Shown piece by piece: positions 49,497-59,232 of a stretch of DNA of 64,000 nucleotides. Made by a program: the position numbers and the translations under genes. The stretch is from HGM04593 sp045588485 (GTDB lineage Bacteria; Bacteroidota; Bacteroidia; Bacteroidales; Bacteroidaceae): assembly GCA_045588485.1 (NCBI GenBank), contig JAZNEI010000014.1, forward strand, positions 21,150-85,149. The letters run 5' to 3'. The notes beneath the pieces were generated by a model. That model had not been told where the DNA came from. It saw only the letters and a program-made list of their open reading frames with translations, and did not search any database. Numbering within the stretch: position 1 is the stretch's first letter; each line of letters opens with the position of its first letter.

Positions 49497-51137
49497 TCAG
49501 AAATCGGGATAACTTGCAAGTAGAATCTGTTTATAAGTAAAAGGATGCTCGAAAGCTATACTTGATGCGTGCAACATTAGGCGTTTATCGGGTGTACCGT
49601 ATAGTTCGTCACCCACAATAGGCGTGTCGAGTCCTAAGGTGTGCGCACAATGCACGCGCAATTGATGAGTGCGGCCCGTAAGAGGCTGTAACTGCGCTAC
49701 TGCACACTCTCGACCGTTATACTCGCAAGTCGAGACAATATGATAGATAGTAACAGCCTCTTTACCTTGCTCGGTATCTACCATCTGACGTGGTCGGTTG
49801 ATATAATCGGGAGATAGAGGAAGTGAAATTCTACCCTCTCTGCTCTTTGGTACAGCCGATAATAGCGCTGTATAATGCTTTTTCACCAAGCGTCGTGCAA
49901 AGAGCGACTGCATCGCCTTTAAAGCCTCTCTCCCCTTTGCAGCCACTAAAATACCAGAGGTTGACATATCCAATCGGTGTGCAACGAAAATATCCTCTCT
50001 GTCAAAATGACAGGTAAGCCACTCTTGCACCGAACGACCGCCGACTTTTCCCGGCACCGATAACACTCCCGAGGGTTTATCAACCACAATAAGCCAGTCA
50101 TCCTCATACAAGATGGGAATATCTGCGAACCGTTCCCCGGCACCTTCTAACGAGGATTTTTCGACATCTAAACCTTGCAACATAAAAGCGAGTATAGGCT
50201 CACATTTTCCCTTACACGACCCATAGAAGCAACCATCGCGACGTACCTCACCAACAGGCGAAGCACCCAACCAAAATTCGGCCATACAAAGAGGCTGCAT
50301 ATTGTTTTTATAGGCATATTGCAATAGTTTGGGTGCTGCACACTCTCCTGCTCCGGCAGGTGGAATGCAGCCTCGTTGCTCGTCGAATATCTGTAACAGA
50401 GTACGACTCTCACCCCGTGCATTAAGCATTACAAATTGCGAGAAAAGCCACTCTTGCAACGCTGCCGAGCGCCGTCTACGCTCCTCTTTATAGCACTCTA
50501 CCGCACTATTAACAGAGTTAAAAAGCGTCTCGGCCTCAGCAATCTTTTCGTTCCACATTTTAGTGAGACGTTTAAGTTCGGCCTTACGATGCTGGCTGTC
50601 GCGCACAAGCGCTGCTTCTTCCTCGGAAGTAAGACCACCCTTGTCGCGCATATTATCGCGCAGCACCTTTGCGCGTCTGTTATCCTCGCGCATTGCCAAA
50701 ATATCATTCTCGGCCTGCTTGCGGCAACTCTTTAAGTGGTGGCAAGCCTCTTTATACTTCTCGCTTGCACATATAGCAGCAATATGCTCGTTAATCGTTG
50801 AAATCTCGGCCTCCTCACGTTTAAAATAACCATTGGGACACTGAAAATCGAATACAGCCGAAACGAATCCCTCTTGCACGTTGCTTCCCCCCAACAATCC
50901 CGAGAATGCAGCAAGATAGCCCAACTCGCCCGAAGCATCGCGTACCACAAGCACACCAAACATTTTTCCTTTGGCAACTTCATCGGCAAGTTCTTTGTGC
51001 CCTGCTATATAAGCCTTAACCTCATCGGCTGCCATTAAAGACAGCCGGTGAGGTTTATAATGAAACGGATTATTGAACCGTTGCGGTGGTTCAACATCCT
51101 TTATGTCAACCTTAAAAGAGTGAAAAAAGCTCATCAA
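49497..51137 (-). CDS. RluA-family pseudouridine synthase with long N-terminal extension
   Basis: A 546-residue protein. The C-terminal part (about 340-545) is an RluA-type catalytic domain: DDWLIVVDKPSGVLSVPGK, then HRLDMSTSGILVAAKG with the catalytic Asp, and QLQPLTGRTHQLRVHCAHTLG. The N-terminal ~330 residues include a coiled-coil (about 125-220) and the Cys-rich stretch DGCFYGSCKGKCEP. Bacteroidota and some Vibrio have this long form; its RNA target is not known. The ATG overlaps the stop of the GH110 gene upstream by 4 bases (ATGA). Confidence 0.9.
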   Translation of the reverse strand: MMSFFHSFKVDIKDVEPPQRFNNPFHYKPHRLSLMAADEVKAYIAGHKELADEVAKGKMFGVLVVRDASGELGYLAAFSGLLGGSNVQEGFVSAVFDFQCPNGYFKREEAEISTINEHIAAICASEKYKEACHHLKSCRKQAENDILAMREDNRRAKVLRDNMRDKGGLTSEEEAALVRDSQHRKAELKRLTKMWNEKIAEAETLFNSVNSAVECYKEERRRRSAALQEWLFSQFVMLNARGESRTLLQIFDEQRGCIPPAGAGECAAPKLLQYAYKNNMQPLCMAEFWLGASPVGEVRRDGCFYGSCKGKCEPILAFMLQGLDVEKSSLEGAGERFADIPILYEDDWLIVVDKPSGVLSVPGKVGGRSVQEWLTCHFDREDIFVAHRLDMSTSGILVAAKGREALKAMQSLFARRLVKKHYTALLSAVPKSREGRISLPLSPDYINRPRQMVDTEQGKEAVTIYHIVSTCEYNGRECAVAQLQPLTGRTHQLRVHCAHTLGLDTPIVGDELYGTPDKRLMLHASSIAFEHPFTYKQILLASYPDF

Positions 51138-52960
51138 TTTTTGTAAAGGACATCCTTGCTCTCGTCAAAACCACCATCAAACTCGTTATTCTCGATGGTA
51201 ACATTCACAACCTTTTCGAAGAAAAATCGACGATTATTCCAATGGAAAGGCTCAAAATCCTTATTCTGAATAATTTTGTTACCTCGGAACACAAGGCCGT
51301 CAAGCGATTTTGCATATACTATAGGAGCATCGAACGTCTCAAAGATATTATCCTCAATAACAACTCCATTTCCCCCTCCTCCGTGGAAATATTTTGTCTG
51401 CGAGGCAAGGTCGGGAATCTCGGGATAGATAGAGATAATACCGTTTGTAAACTGGAACATATTAGTCAATGAATTAACGAAACGGTTCTTTCGGATAACA
51501 ACGTCACGACAAGCGCCCGTCTCGAACCAGCCGTTGCAATCGCCACAAAGCAAGATAGCAGTACCCGAAGTGTGGTCGAAGAAATTATTCTCGACAACAG
51601 TACGTTTAGGAGTACTGAAAAGTGTTCCACGTGCCCTGTTGTTGCGTATAACATTATTGGCAAAAAGCACCTCGGGAGTCCACTCGAGGTTCTCGATGCC
51701 GTAATTTCCATTTGCAATATCCTGCGGCAATGCTTTCTCAAACTTAATCTTGAATTCCTTACATCCGGCCAACTGCTCTTTGTCATACTGTGTAATCTCG
51801 ACCACACGGTTACCCTCGGTAATTTCCATAACATTAGAGCGTACAAACTGCACACTGTCACCTGCACTGCCCCAATAGAAGCCGTAAGCCTGACCATGCA
51901 TATAACGTCCGACAAGCGTATAGTCATCCAATCGCTGTGTAACACGCAGATATGTTCCGTGAATATTTATCGCATCATCCATCATACCCTCATAAAGACC
52001 GTTTACCGACTTTATCACACCCTTGCAGGCCGAGAAGTGCGTAGCATCGGCCTGAGTTGTAAAATAGCGTTCATTACTGCGTGTAGCTACCCGAAATCCA
52101 TCAAGCGTAAGATTCTCGCTCACCTGTGCCAACAATCCCATACCCTCGGCATAATAAACTGTCACCGACTTAAAAGCTACATCCTTACACTCGGACACAA
52201 AAATTCCGGGAGTAGGACGTGCGTATGAGCGTAAAGCAACAACCGTACCCGGCACAAGGCGAGTATCGCGCCAAGGCGCACGTATAACACGAGATTCAAT
52301 CTCCTCGACATTATGAACACCTACCCAAATGTCGCTTGTACGGTAAACAAGATGCCTTGTTTTTCCATCAAAAGCAATACCGGCAGACGGAGTAAGTTCC
52401 CAATTGCTGCCGTATGTAACCAAACGTCCGTCTACAATCTTATAGTTTGCGTATGGAGCTATGCGATAAGTAATAAAACCATTCTCGGTATCATTCTCAA
52501 GCACCTCGACCTGTGTAATCTGTGGTACACGGGTATCAACACCTATAAAATCGAGTGTACAATTCTCGCAACCTATCATAGCAATGGGAAGCATACGACC
52601 ATTCATATAAAAATCGGCACGGCGTGCGTCCGTTCCCTTGTCATTACCTTTCAGAGTAAGATTCTTTACACCTTCAAGAACAATAGCAACTTTTTTAGGG
52701 TTATTCTGGTCGTGGTTCGAGATGTAATATTCACGAACATTGGCACTATCGGGATAGAAATCATAATCTCCACCCTCGAACAATAGAACAGCAGGGTTGC
52801 CGTTGCACTCCGACTTAATAGTCGCTATTGCAGCAGCAACCTCTTCGGTCATATCCTCGCCCGTATTGGGCACAATACCAAAATCGGTGGCACGATAAAC
52901 TTTCGGACCACAAGCCGCAAGCGTAAGTGCGGTAAGAAGTATCACAAAAATACGTTTCAT
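51134..52960 (-). CDS. GH110-family alpha-1,3-galactosidase, lipoprotein
   Basis: A 608-residue predicted lipoprotein (lipobox LTLAACG, Cys17) with a right-handed parallel beta-helix. The order ATHFSACKGVIKSVNG...MMDDAINIHGTYLRV, with the Asp pair expected at the active site, and later NNVIRNNRARGTLFSTPKRTVVENNFFDHTSGTAILLCGD, matches the GH110 alpha-1,3-galactosidases known from Bacteroides, which act on blood-group-B-type or linear alpha-galactosides. About 600 residues is the usual length. Lipid anchoring suggests that it works at the outer membrane or periplasm. It overlaps the RluA-type gene by 4 bases. Confidence 0.88.
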   Translation of the reverse strand: MKRIFVILLTALTLAACGPKVYRATDFGIVPNTGEDMTEEVAAAIATIKSECNGNPAVLLFEGGDYDFYPDSANVREYYISNHDQNNPKKVAIVLEGVKNLTLKGNDKGTDARRADFYMNGRMLPIAMIGCENCTLDFIGVDTRVPQITQVEVLENDTENGFITYRIAPYANYKIVDGRLVTYGSNWELTPSAGIAFDGKTRHLVYRTSDIWVGVHNVEEIESRVIRAPWRDTRLVPGTVVALRSYARPTPGIFVSECKDVAFKSVTVYYAEGMGLLAQVSENLTLDGFRVATRSNERYFTTQADATHFSACKGVIKSVNGLYEGMMDDAINIHGTYLRVTQRLDDYTLVGRYMHGQAYGFYWGSAGDSVQFVRSNVMEITEGNRVVEITQYDKEQLAGCKEFKIKFEKALPQDIANGNYGIENLEWTPEVLFANNVIRNNRARGTLFSTPKRTVVENNFFDHTSGTAILLCGDCNGWFETGACRDVVIRKNRFVNSLTNMFQFTNGIISIYPEIPDLASQTKYFHGGGGNGVVIEDNIFETFDAPIVYAKSLDGLVFRGNKIIQNKDFEPFHWNNRRFFFEKVVNVTIENNEFDGGFDESKDVLYKN

Positions 52961-53209
52961 AATAATTATATCATTTTCGGCGAAGATAATAAAAAAATGT
53001 CATTTTGTCATAAAGAGGTCAAAATAAATATAAAATAAGAGTTTAAAGACACATTGGCACACTTTTTGTATTAATCATTAGTAAAATGAAAAGATTTTCT
53101 CCTATTTTTACATAGAAATCTATCAATTTATTGTTATCTTCGCAGAAATTTACAAAAGTCTCAAACAGGCATAAAAGTTTTTATAGAATAACTACAACTT
53201 AAATACATA

Positions 53210-56200
53210 ATGGGATTTAACGAATTTATAAGTAAAATTTTTGGAAACAAGGCAAGCCGCGATGCACGCGAAATAAAGCCTTGGGTAGATAAAGTGAAGG
53301 CAGTCTACCCCGAGATATCAGCACTTGACAACGACGGACTGCGTGAGCGTTCTGCCAACCTTAGAGCAAAGATTCAAGGTACAGTAACCGAGGAGCGTCG
53401 TAAAATTGCAGAGTTAAAGGAGAGTATCGAAAGAACAGACATCGACAAGCGCGAGAGTATCTTCAACCAGATAGACAAACTTGAGAAAGAGGTTCTTGAA
53501 AAGCTCGACAAGGCACTCGACGAAGCACTGCCCGAAGCGTTTGCCATTGTAAAAGATACAGCACGCCGCTTCACCGAAAATGAAGAGACGATAGTAACAG
53601 CCACACAGTTCGACCGCGACCTTGCTGCAAAGTTCGATTTTGTACGCATCGAAGGCGACAAAGCGATATACAGCAACCATTGGACAGCAGGAGGCAACGA
53701 CACTAAGTGGAACATGGTACACTACGATGTTCAGCTCTTCGGTGGCGTTGTGCTTCACAAAGGAAAAATTGCCGAGATGGCAACCGGTGAGGGTAAGACA
53801 CTTGTTGCCACCCTTCCCGTATTCTTGAATGCACTCACAGGCAACGGTGTACACGTGGTGACAGTGAACGACTATCTTGCCAAGCGCGACTCGGAGTGGA
53901 TGGGTCCTCTTTATATGTTCCACGGACTGAGTGTCGACTGCATCGACAAGCACCAGCCCAACTCTGAAGCACGTCGCAATGCCTACCTCGCCGACATTAC
54001 CTTTGGAACAAACAACGAGTTCGGTTTCGACTATCTCCGCGACAATATGGCTATGCAGCCCGACGACCTTGTACAACGTGTTCACAACTACGCCATTGTC
54101 GACGAGGTCGATTCGGTACTTATTGACGATGCACGAACACCCCTTATCATCGCAGGTCCCGTACCCCGTACAGCCGACCAGATGTTCGAAGAGTTCCGTC
54201 CCATAGTAGAGCGCCTTGTAGATGTACAGAAGAAACTCGCCACCGAGTATCTTGCCGAGGCACGTCGTAAAATATACTCCCAGAATAAAGATGAAGTATC
54301 CGAAGGCTACATATCACTATTCCGCAGCCACAAGGCACTACCTAAGAACAAGCCACTTATAAAACTGCTCAGCGAACCCGGAGTAAAGACAGGACTCCTT
54401 AAGACCGAGGAGTATTATATGGAGCAGAACAACAAGCGTATGCCCGAGGCTGTTGAGCCACTCTATTTTGTAATCGACGAGAAGAACAACAGCGTCGACC
54501 TTACCGACAAGGGTATCGAACTTATCACCGGTAATTCTCAGGACCGCGATTTTTTCGTGCTTCCCGATATTGCGACACAAATGTCAGAGCTGGAGAACAG
54601 CAACCTCAGCAACGAGGAGAAGCTCGACCGCAAAGACAAGATGCTTGCCGAGTATGCTGTAAAATCGGAGCGCATACACACCATAAATCAGCTTCTTAAA
54701 GCCTATACAATGTTCGACCGCGATATAGAATATGTTGTCAGCGAAGATGGCAAAATCAAGATTGTGGACGAGCAGACAGGACGTATAATGGAGGGTCGTC
54801 GTTACTCGGACGGTCTTCACCAGGCTATCGAAGCAAAAGAGCGCGTAAAGGTAGAGGCAGCATCGCAGACATTCGCTACAATCACATTGCAGAACTATTT
54901 CCGTATGTACCACAAGCTGTCGGGAATGACCGGTACAGCCGAGACCGAGGCAGGCGAATTTTGGGACATCTACAAGTTGGATGTGGTCGTAATACCCACC
55001 AACCGTCCCATTGCGCGTAACGACATGAACGACCGCATATACAAGACCAAGCGCGAGAAGTACAAAGCTGTTATCGAGGAGATTGAGAGCCTTGTACAAC
55101 AGGGTCGCCCCGTACTTGTTGGTACAACATCGGTAGAAATATCCGAGATGCTGAGCCGTATGCTCACAATGCGCAAGATACAGCACAATGTCCTCAATGC
55201 CAAACTGCACCAGAAAGAGGCCGATATTGTTGCCAAGGCCGGTCTTTCGGGCACTGTAACCATCGCAACCAACATGGCAGGTCGTGGTACCGACATCAAG
55301 CTGAGCGACGAGGTAAAAGCAGCGGGAGGACTTGCCATCATCGGTACCGAACGTCACGAATCGCGCCGTGTCGACCGTCAGTTGCGCGGACGTGCCGGCC
55401 GTCAGGGTGACCCCGGCTCATCGGTATTCTTCGTATCGCTCGAGGATAACCTCATGCGTCTGTTCGGCAGCGAGAAAATTGCCAAACTCATGGACAACAA
55501 ATACGTGGGAATGGCCGACGGCGAGATGATTGAGAGCAGCTTAATGACAAAGCAGATTGAGCGTGCACAGAAGAAAGTCGAAGAGAATAACTTTGGTATA
55601 CGTAAGCGCCTTCTCGAATACGACGACGTAATGAACAAACAACGTACCGTAATATACACCAAGCGTCGCCACGCCCTCATAGGAGAGCGCATCGGAATGG
55701 ACATTGTGAATATGATATGGGACCGTTGTTGCAATATAGCCGAGAATTTCCCCTACGACGATGCAAAATTAGAGTTCCTCAGAATATTGGCAATGGAACT
55801 TCCCTTTGCAACACAAGAGGAGTATGACAAGCTCGACCCCGAGGCACGTGCCGAGAGATGCTTCGATGCAGCCATCGAGAACTTCAAGCGCAAGAGCGAC
55901 CGCATGGCAAGCACAGCACAGCCCAATATCGAGTACATATACCAAAAGACCGAAGGAAGAGACGGAATAGTATCGGTACCCATCACCGACGGCCGCCTGC
56001 TCTACAACATCCCCGTAAGCATTGTAAAAGCCTATGAGACACAGAGCAAGGAGATTATCAAGTGTTTCCAAAAGGCAATTTTGCTACACACTATCGACAA
56101 TGCATGGAAAGAGAACCTGCGTGACCTCGATGAGCTGAAACACTCGGTACAGAACGCAAGCTACGAGCAAAAAGACCCATTGCTTATCTTCAAACTCGAG

Positions 56201-56515
56201 TCGGTTAACCTGTTCGATAAAATGGTAAACAAGATTAACGACCAAACAGTTTCGATACTTACTCGCGGACAGATACCACAGATTGACCCTGCAAGAGTGA
56301 ACCAGGCACCACAGCCCGAGCGTCCTCGTCAGCAGCAGCAATACAATGAGATAAAAGCCGACCTCAACGATCCCAACCAGCAGTCGGCAGCACAGAACGA
56401 CACACGTTCGGTGCGTCGCGAGCCGGTGCGTGTAGAGAAGACAGTCGGTCGTAACGACCCCTGTCCTTGTGGCAGCGGAAAGAAGTTCAAGAACTGCCAC
56501 GGCAAGAACCTCTAA
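53210..56515 (+). CDS. secA: Preprotein translocase ATPase SecA
   Basis: A 1101-residue SecA, longer than the E. coli form as is usual in Bacteroidota. Walker A is EMATGEGKTLVATLP near residue 190, the DEAD-type box VDEVDSVLIDDARTPLI near 297, then ATNMAGRGTDIKLS and RQLRGRAGRQGDPGSS in the second motor half. The C-terminal linker is Gln/Pro-rich (PQPERPRQQQQ), and the SEC-C zinc motif is NDPCPCGSGKKFKNCHGKNL at the end. It drives proteins through SecYEG. A TAnnTTTG-like box (TATCTTCG near 53135) lies in the 250-base upstream region. High codon bias fits strong expression. Confidence 0.98.
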   Translation: MGFNEFISKIFGNKASRDAREIKPWVDKVKAVYPEISALDNDGLRERSANLRAKIQGTVTEERRKIAELKESIERTDIDKRESIFNQIDKLEKEVLEKLDKALDEALPEAFAIVKDTARRFTENEETIVTATQFDRDLAAKFDFVRIEGDKAIYSNHWTAGGNDTKWNMVHYDVQLFGGVVLHKGKIAEMATGEGKTLVATLPVFLNALTGNGVHVVTVNDYLAKRDSEWMGPLYMFHGLSVDCIDKHQPNSEARRNAYLADITFGTNNEFGFDYLRDNMAMQPDDLVQRVHNYAIVDEVDSVLIDDARTPLIIAGPVPRTADQMFEEFRPIVERLVDVQKKLATEYLAEARRKIYSQNKDEVSEGYISLFRSHKALPKNKPLIKLLSEPGVKTGLLKTEEYYMEQNNKRMPEAVEPLYFVIDEKNNSVDLTDKGIELITGNSQDRDFFVLPDIATQMSELENSNLSNEEKLDRKDKMLAEYAVKSERIHTINQLLKAYTMFDRDIEYVVSEDGKIKIVDEQTGRIMEGRRYSDGLHQAIEAKERVKVEAASQTFATITLQNYFRMYHKLSGMTGTAETEAGEFWDIYKLDVVVIPTNRPIARNDMNDRIYKTKREKYKAVIEEIESLVQQGRPVLVGTTSVEISEMLSRMLTMRKIQHNVLNAKLHQKEADIVAKAGLSGTVTIATNMAGRGTDIKLSDEVKAAGGLAIIGTERHESRRVDRQLRGRAGRQGDPGSSVFFVSLEDNLMRLFGSEKIAKLMDNKYVGMADGEMIESSLMTKQIERAQKKVEENNFGIRKRLLEYDDVMNKQRTVIYTKRRHALIGERIGMDIVNMIWDRCCNIAENFPYDDAKLEFLRILAMELPFATQEEYDKLDPEARAERCFDAAIENFKRKSDRMASTAQPNIEYIYQKTEGRDGIVSVPITDGRLLYNIPVSIVKAYETQSKEIIKCFQKAILLHTIDNAWKENLRDLDELKHSVQNASYEQKDPLLIFKLESVNLFDKMVNKINDQTVSILTRGQIPQIDPARVNQAPQPERPRQQQQYNEIKADLNDPNQQSAAQNDTRSVRREPVRVEKTVGRNDPCPCGSGKKFKNCHGKNL

Positions 56516-56578
56516 TCGACAGTCACAGATAAAACAAGATACAACAGATATTTTACAAACCAACAAAAGCGCAGCAAT

Positions 56579-57022
56579 ATGTTACTCAGCAAACAGTCGG
56601 AGAGCACTCTTCAGAAAGCCATAGAGGCAATGATTAAGCGATTCGTTACAACCGAAGCAACCACAATTACCGATTTTCATTTCCATGTGAATATCGAGAA
56701 CGGCAATATGGACATATTCGATGACGACGACAACACACTAGCAAGTGCACATATATGCGAATGGGAACATTTGAATCAGGAGAACTGCTACAACGAAATA
56801 GAGTCGGTGCTGCGCAACAAACTCTCCGAGATGCAGAAATCAGGATTACTCGACAATATGAACATCCTGAAGCCCTACTCATGTCTGCTTGTCGACGATG
56901 ACAAAGAGACAATAGTCGACCTATTGTATGTCGATGATGATACATACATAATAAATGACGACCTTATGAAAGACTTCGACAAAGAGATGGACGAGTTTTT
57001 GAAAAAGCTGTTGGAAGAGTAA
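56579..57022 (+). CDS. Conserved acidic hypothetical protein
   Basis: A 147-residue acidic protein I do not recognise. It begins MLLSKQSESTLQKAIEAMIKRF, then VNIENGNMDIFDDDDNTLASAHICEW, with a run of Asp, and ends DDLMKDFDKEMDEFLKKLLEE. It has no signal or membrane span. It follows secA by 63 bases on the same strand and is followed by a hairpin at 57043, so it may be cotranscribed with secA. A regulatory or chaperone-like role is a guess with no sequence support. Confidence 0.68.
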   Translation: MLLSKQSESTLQKAIEAMIKRFVTTEATTITDFHFHVNIENGNMDIFDDDDNTLASAHICEWEHLNQENCYNEIESVLRNKLSEMQKSGLLDNMNILKPYSCLLVDDDKETIVDLLYVDDDTYIINDDLMKDFDKEMDEFLKKLLEE

Positions 57023-57042
57023 CATATTTCTATACCTTATAT

Positions 57043-57077
57043 ATATTAGGCCGCACATTTGAAGTGCGGCCTAATAT
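57043..57077 (+). terminator. Hairpin after the acidic protein gene
   Basis: Perfect 14-base arms ATATTAGGCCGCAC (57043-57056) and GTGCGGCCTAATAT (57064-57077), loop of 7. The T tail is weak, so termination efficiency is uncertain. Confidence 0.75.
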
Positions 57078-57141
57078 TATTAATCACACAGACTCATATA
57101 TACTAAAAAAACTTAACAAAGCATTTTAGCAGACAAGAAAT

Positions 57142-57185
57142 AAAGAAAACTTTTTTGTATTAAGAAAGTTTTCTTTGTAACTTTG
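57142..57185 (+). promoter_or_regulatory. Operator overlapping the promoter of the tetR-efflux operon
   Basis: AAAGAAAACTTT (57142-57153) and AAAGTTTTCTTT (57165-57176) are perfect 12-base inverted arms, spacer 11. TTTG (57154-57157) and TAACTTTG (57178-57185), 20 bases apart, form a consensus promoter that the operator spans. The ATG of the TetR gene is 56 bases past the -7 box. Autorepression is the natural reading. Confidence 0.75.
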
Positions 57186-57240
57186 CAACGCAATTCAAGA
57201 AACGTATACATAAAAACTCCTAAAAAGTTGCAAAGACAAT

Positions 57241-57891
57241 ATGAGCTCTAAAAAAAACGATAATAACGACAACAGCAGCGTACGCCTACGCATAATTGAA
57301 GGAGCCGGCAAATTGTTTCTTGCAAAAGGCATAAAAAGTGTCCGTATGGACGATATTGCCCATGAGTTAGGCATATCGAAGCGTACGATATATGAGCATT
57401 TCTCAGATAAAGACCAGCTGCTGAGAACCTGCTTAATGCATGTACACCGTTATACCTCAGATAAGGTACTTGAACATCTTCGTGCAAATTCACGCAACAC
57501 CCTCGACGTAATTCTAACAATGTACGAGGTATATTTTGCTATAATGAACAAGGTAAACAGGCAGTTCTTTATAGACCTTCAGAAGTTGCCCGAGATACAG
57601 CAAAGAAATAGCCGACGTGAACAGCTGAACCGTCACATATTCAAGCATCTTATGCGCAAAGGAATTAAAGAGGGACTGTTCCGAGAGGATATAAATTTAG
57701 AGGTACTTGTGTACATTCTTCAGCACGACCTTAATTTGATAACATTTGAAGAAAAGTTCGAGGACCAATCGCCCGAAGAGCTTGGTAAAGCATTCATCCT
57801 TTTCTATCTGCGCGGAATAGCAACTCCTAAAGGACAAGAAATAATAGAAAGATTCATTGATAAATTAAACGAGAAGAAGAACGAACAATAA
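57241..57891 (+). CDS. TetR/AcrR-family transcriptional regulator
   Basis: A 216-residue regulator. The N-terminal DNA-binding domain is clear: IIEGAGKLFLAKGIKSVRMDDIAHELGISKRTIYEHFSDKDQLLRTCL. The ligand-binding part (about 60-210) is helical and not conserved enough to name an inducer. It is the first gene of the unit tetR-tolC-mfp-rnd (11, 13 and 26 bases between genes) and has a perfect inverted repeat over its promoter, so it likely represses the pump and itself. Effectors cannot be predicted. Confidence 0.93.
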   Translation: MSSKKNDNNDNSSVRLRIIEGAGKLFLAKGIKSVRMDDIAHELGISKRTIYEHFSDKDQLLRTCLMHVHRYTSDKVLEHLRANSRNTLDVILTMYEVYFAIMNKVNRQFFIDLQKLPEIQQRNSRREQLNRHIFKHLMRKGIKEGLFREDINLEVLVYILQHDLNLITFEEKFEDQSPEELGKAFILFYLRGIATPKGQEIIERFIDKLNEKKNEQ

Positions 57892-57902
57892 ATATAGTAT
57901 TT

Positions 57903-59219
57903 ATGAACATTAAAATGCGATTCAAAACATTGATTGCTATGTTGGCTCTCGTTACGCTGACATACGCACAAGAGAGCAATCCTACAATGCATCTTACACT
58001 CGACAAAGCCATCGAGCTTGCATTGAGCGAAAACCCCACTATGAAAGTGGCCGAGCAGGAGATACAGCTCAAAGAGGTTTCTAAGCGCGAAGCGTGGCAG
58101 AATCTCTTGCCCACAGTCTCTATCGACGGAACAATCTCGTATAACATCAAGGTTGCCGAGATTAAGACAAGCATGGGTAGTTTCAAAATGGGTATGGACG
58201 ACTCTAACACCTGGAACGGTGCATTACAGGTTGCACTTCCCCTTTATGCTCCCGCCGTTTACAAGACTATGAGCCTGAGCAAAAGCGATCTTGAACTTGC
58301 CGTTGAGAAGAGCCGCGGCTCTAAACTCGACCTTATCAATCAGGTGACCAAAGCCTACTATCAGTTGATGCTTGCACAAGATTCATATAAGGTACTGCAA
58401 GACAACTACAAACAGGCCGAAATAAACTTCGACATTGTAAAAGCAAAGTTCGACCTGGGAAGTGTCAGCGAGTATGACAAATTGAGCGCCGAGGTTCAGA
58501 AGAACAGCGCATGGCCCTCGGTTATCAGCGGAAAAAATGCCGTAGAGCTTGCTAAACTGCAGTTGAAGGTACTTATGGGCATCACAGCCGATGTTAATCT
58601 GGTAATCGACGATAATCTTAAGAACCACGAAGCAGAGATGGCAGCAGCTGGCACACAGCGCATCGACCTAAGCAATAACTCGACACTTCGTCAGCTCGAC
58701 CTTAACGCCGAACTTCTTAGAAAACAGCGCAAGATTCTGAACACCTCGTTCCACCCCACCCTTGCACTTGTCGGAAGCTATCAGTACCAATCGATGTCGA
58801 ATACCAATTGGGAGATTAATAACTACAACTGGAGCAACGCATCATCGCTAACACTCTCACTCAGTATTCCTCTTTTCAAAGCAAGTAATTTCACTAAGCT
58901 CAAGACAAACAAAATACAGCAAAGCCAGCTTGCCGAGAACCGTCTGAATACCGAGCGTATGCTCAATATGCAGGCACAAAGCTACATCGACAATATGAAG
59001 AAAAGCACCGAGCAGCTTCAGTCGAGCAAATTAGCTGTTGAGCAGGCACAGAAAGGACTTAACATCAGTCAGAAGCGCTACGAGGTTGGTAAGGGAACGA
59101 TACTTGAGCTTAACAACTCACAAGTATCGCTCACAAATACACAACTCTCTTACAACAACACAATATACGAGTATCTTGTAGCACAATCGGAATTGAACAC
59201 AGTATTAGGAAAAGAATAA
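57903..59219 (+). CDS. TolC-family outer-membrane efflux protein
   Basis: A 438-residue outer-membrane factor with a signal peptide (to about residue 20, ALVTLTYAQ). Two repeated halves carry the family motif: LDKAIELALSENPTMKVAEQEIQLKEVSKREAWQNLLPTVSIDG, and RQLDLNAELLRKQRKILNTSFHPTLALVGSY. The end segment QKRYEVGKGTILELNNSQVSLTNTQLSYNNTIYEYLVAQSELNTVLG is typical. It forms the outer-membrane channel for the RND pump encoded downstream. Confidence 0.94.
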   Translation: MNIKMRFKTLIAMLALVTLTYAQESNPTMHLTLDKAIELALSENPTMKVAEQEIQLKEVSKREAWQNLLPTVSIDGTISYNIKVAEIKTSMGSFKMGMDDSNTWNGALQVALPLYAPAVYKTMSLSKSDLELAVEKSRGSKLDLINQVTKAYYQLMLAQDSYKVLQDNYKQAEINFDIVKAKFDLGSVSEYDKLSAEVQKNSAWPSVISGKNAVELAKLQLKVLMGITADVNLVIDDNLKNHEAEMAAAGTQRIDLSNNSTLRQLDLNAELLRKQRKILNTSFHPTLALVGSYQYQSMSNTNWEINNYNWSNASSLTLSLSIPLFKASNFTKLKTNKIQQSQLAENRLNTERMLNMQAQSYIDNMKKSTEQLQSSKLAVEQAQKGLNISQKRYEVGKGTILELNNSQVSLTNTQLSYNNTIYEYLVAQSELNTVLGKE

Positions 59220-59232
59220 AAACATAAATATT

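Noticed and set aside
54584..55357. 257-codon open frame opposite secA
   Set aside because: SecA is unambiguous here; the antisense frame has Cys-, Val- and Leu-rich nonsense composition.
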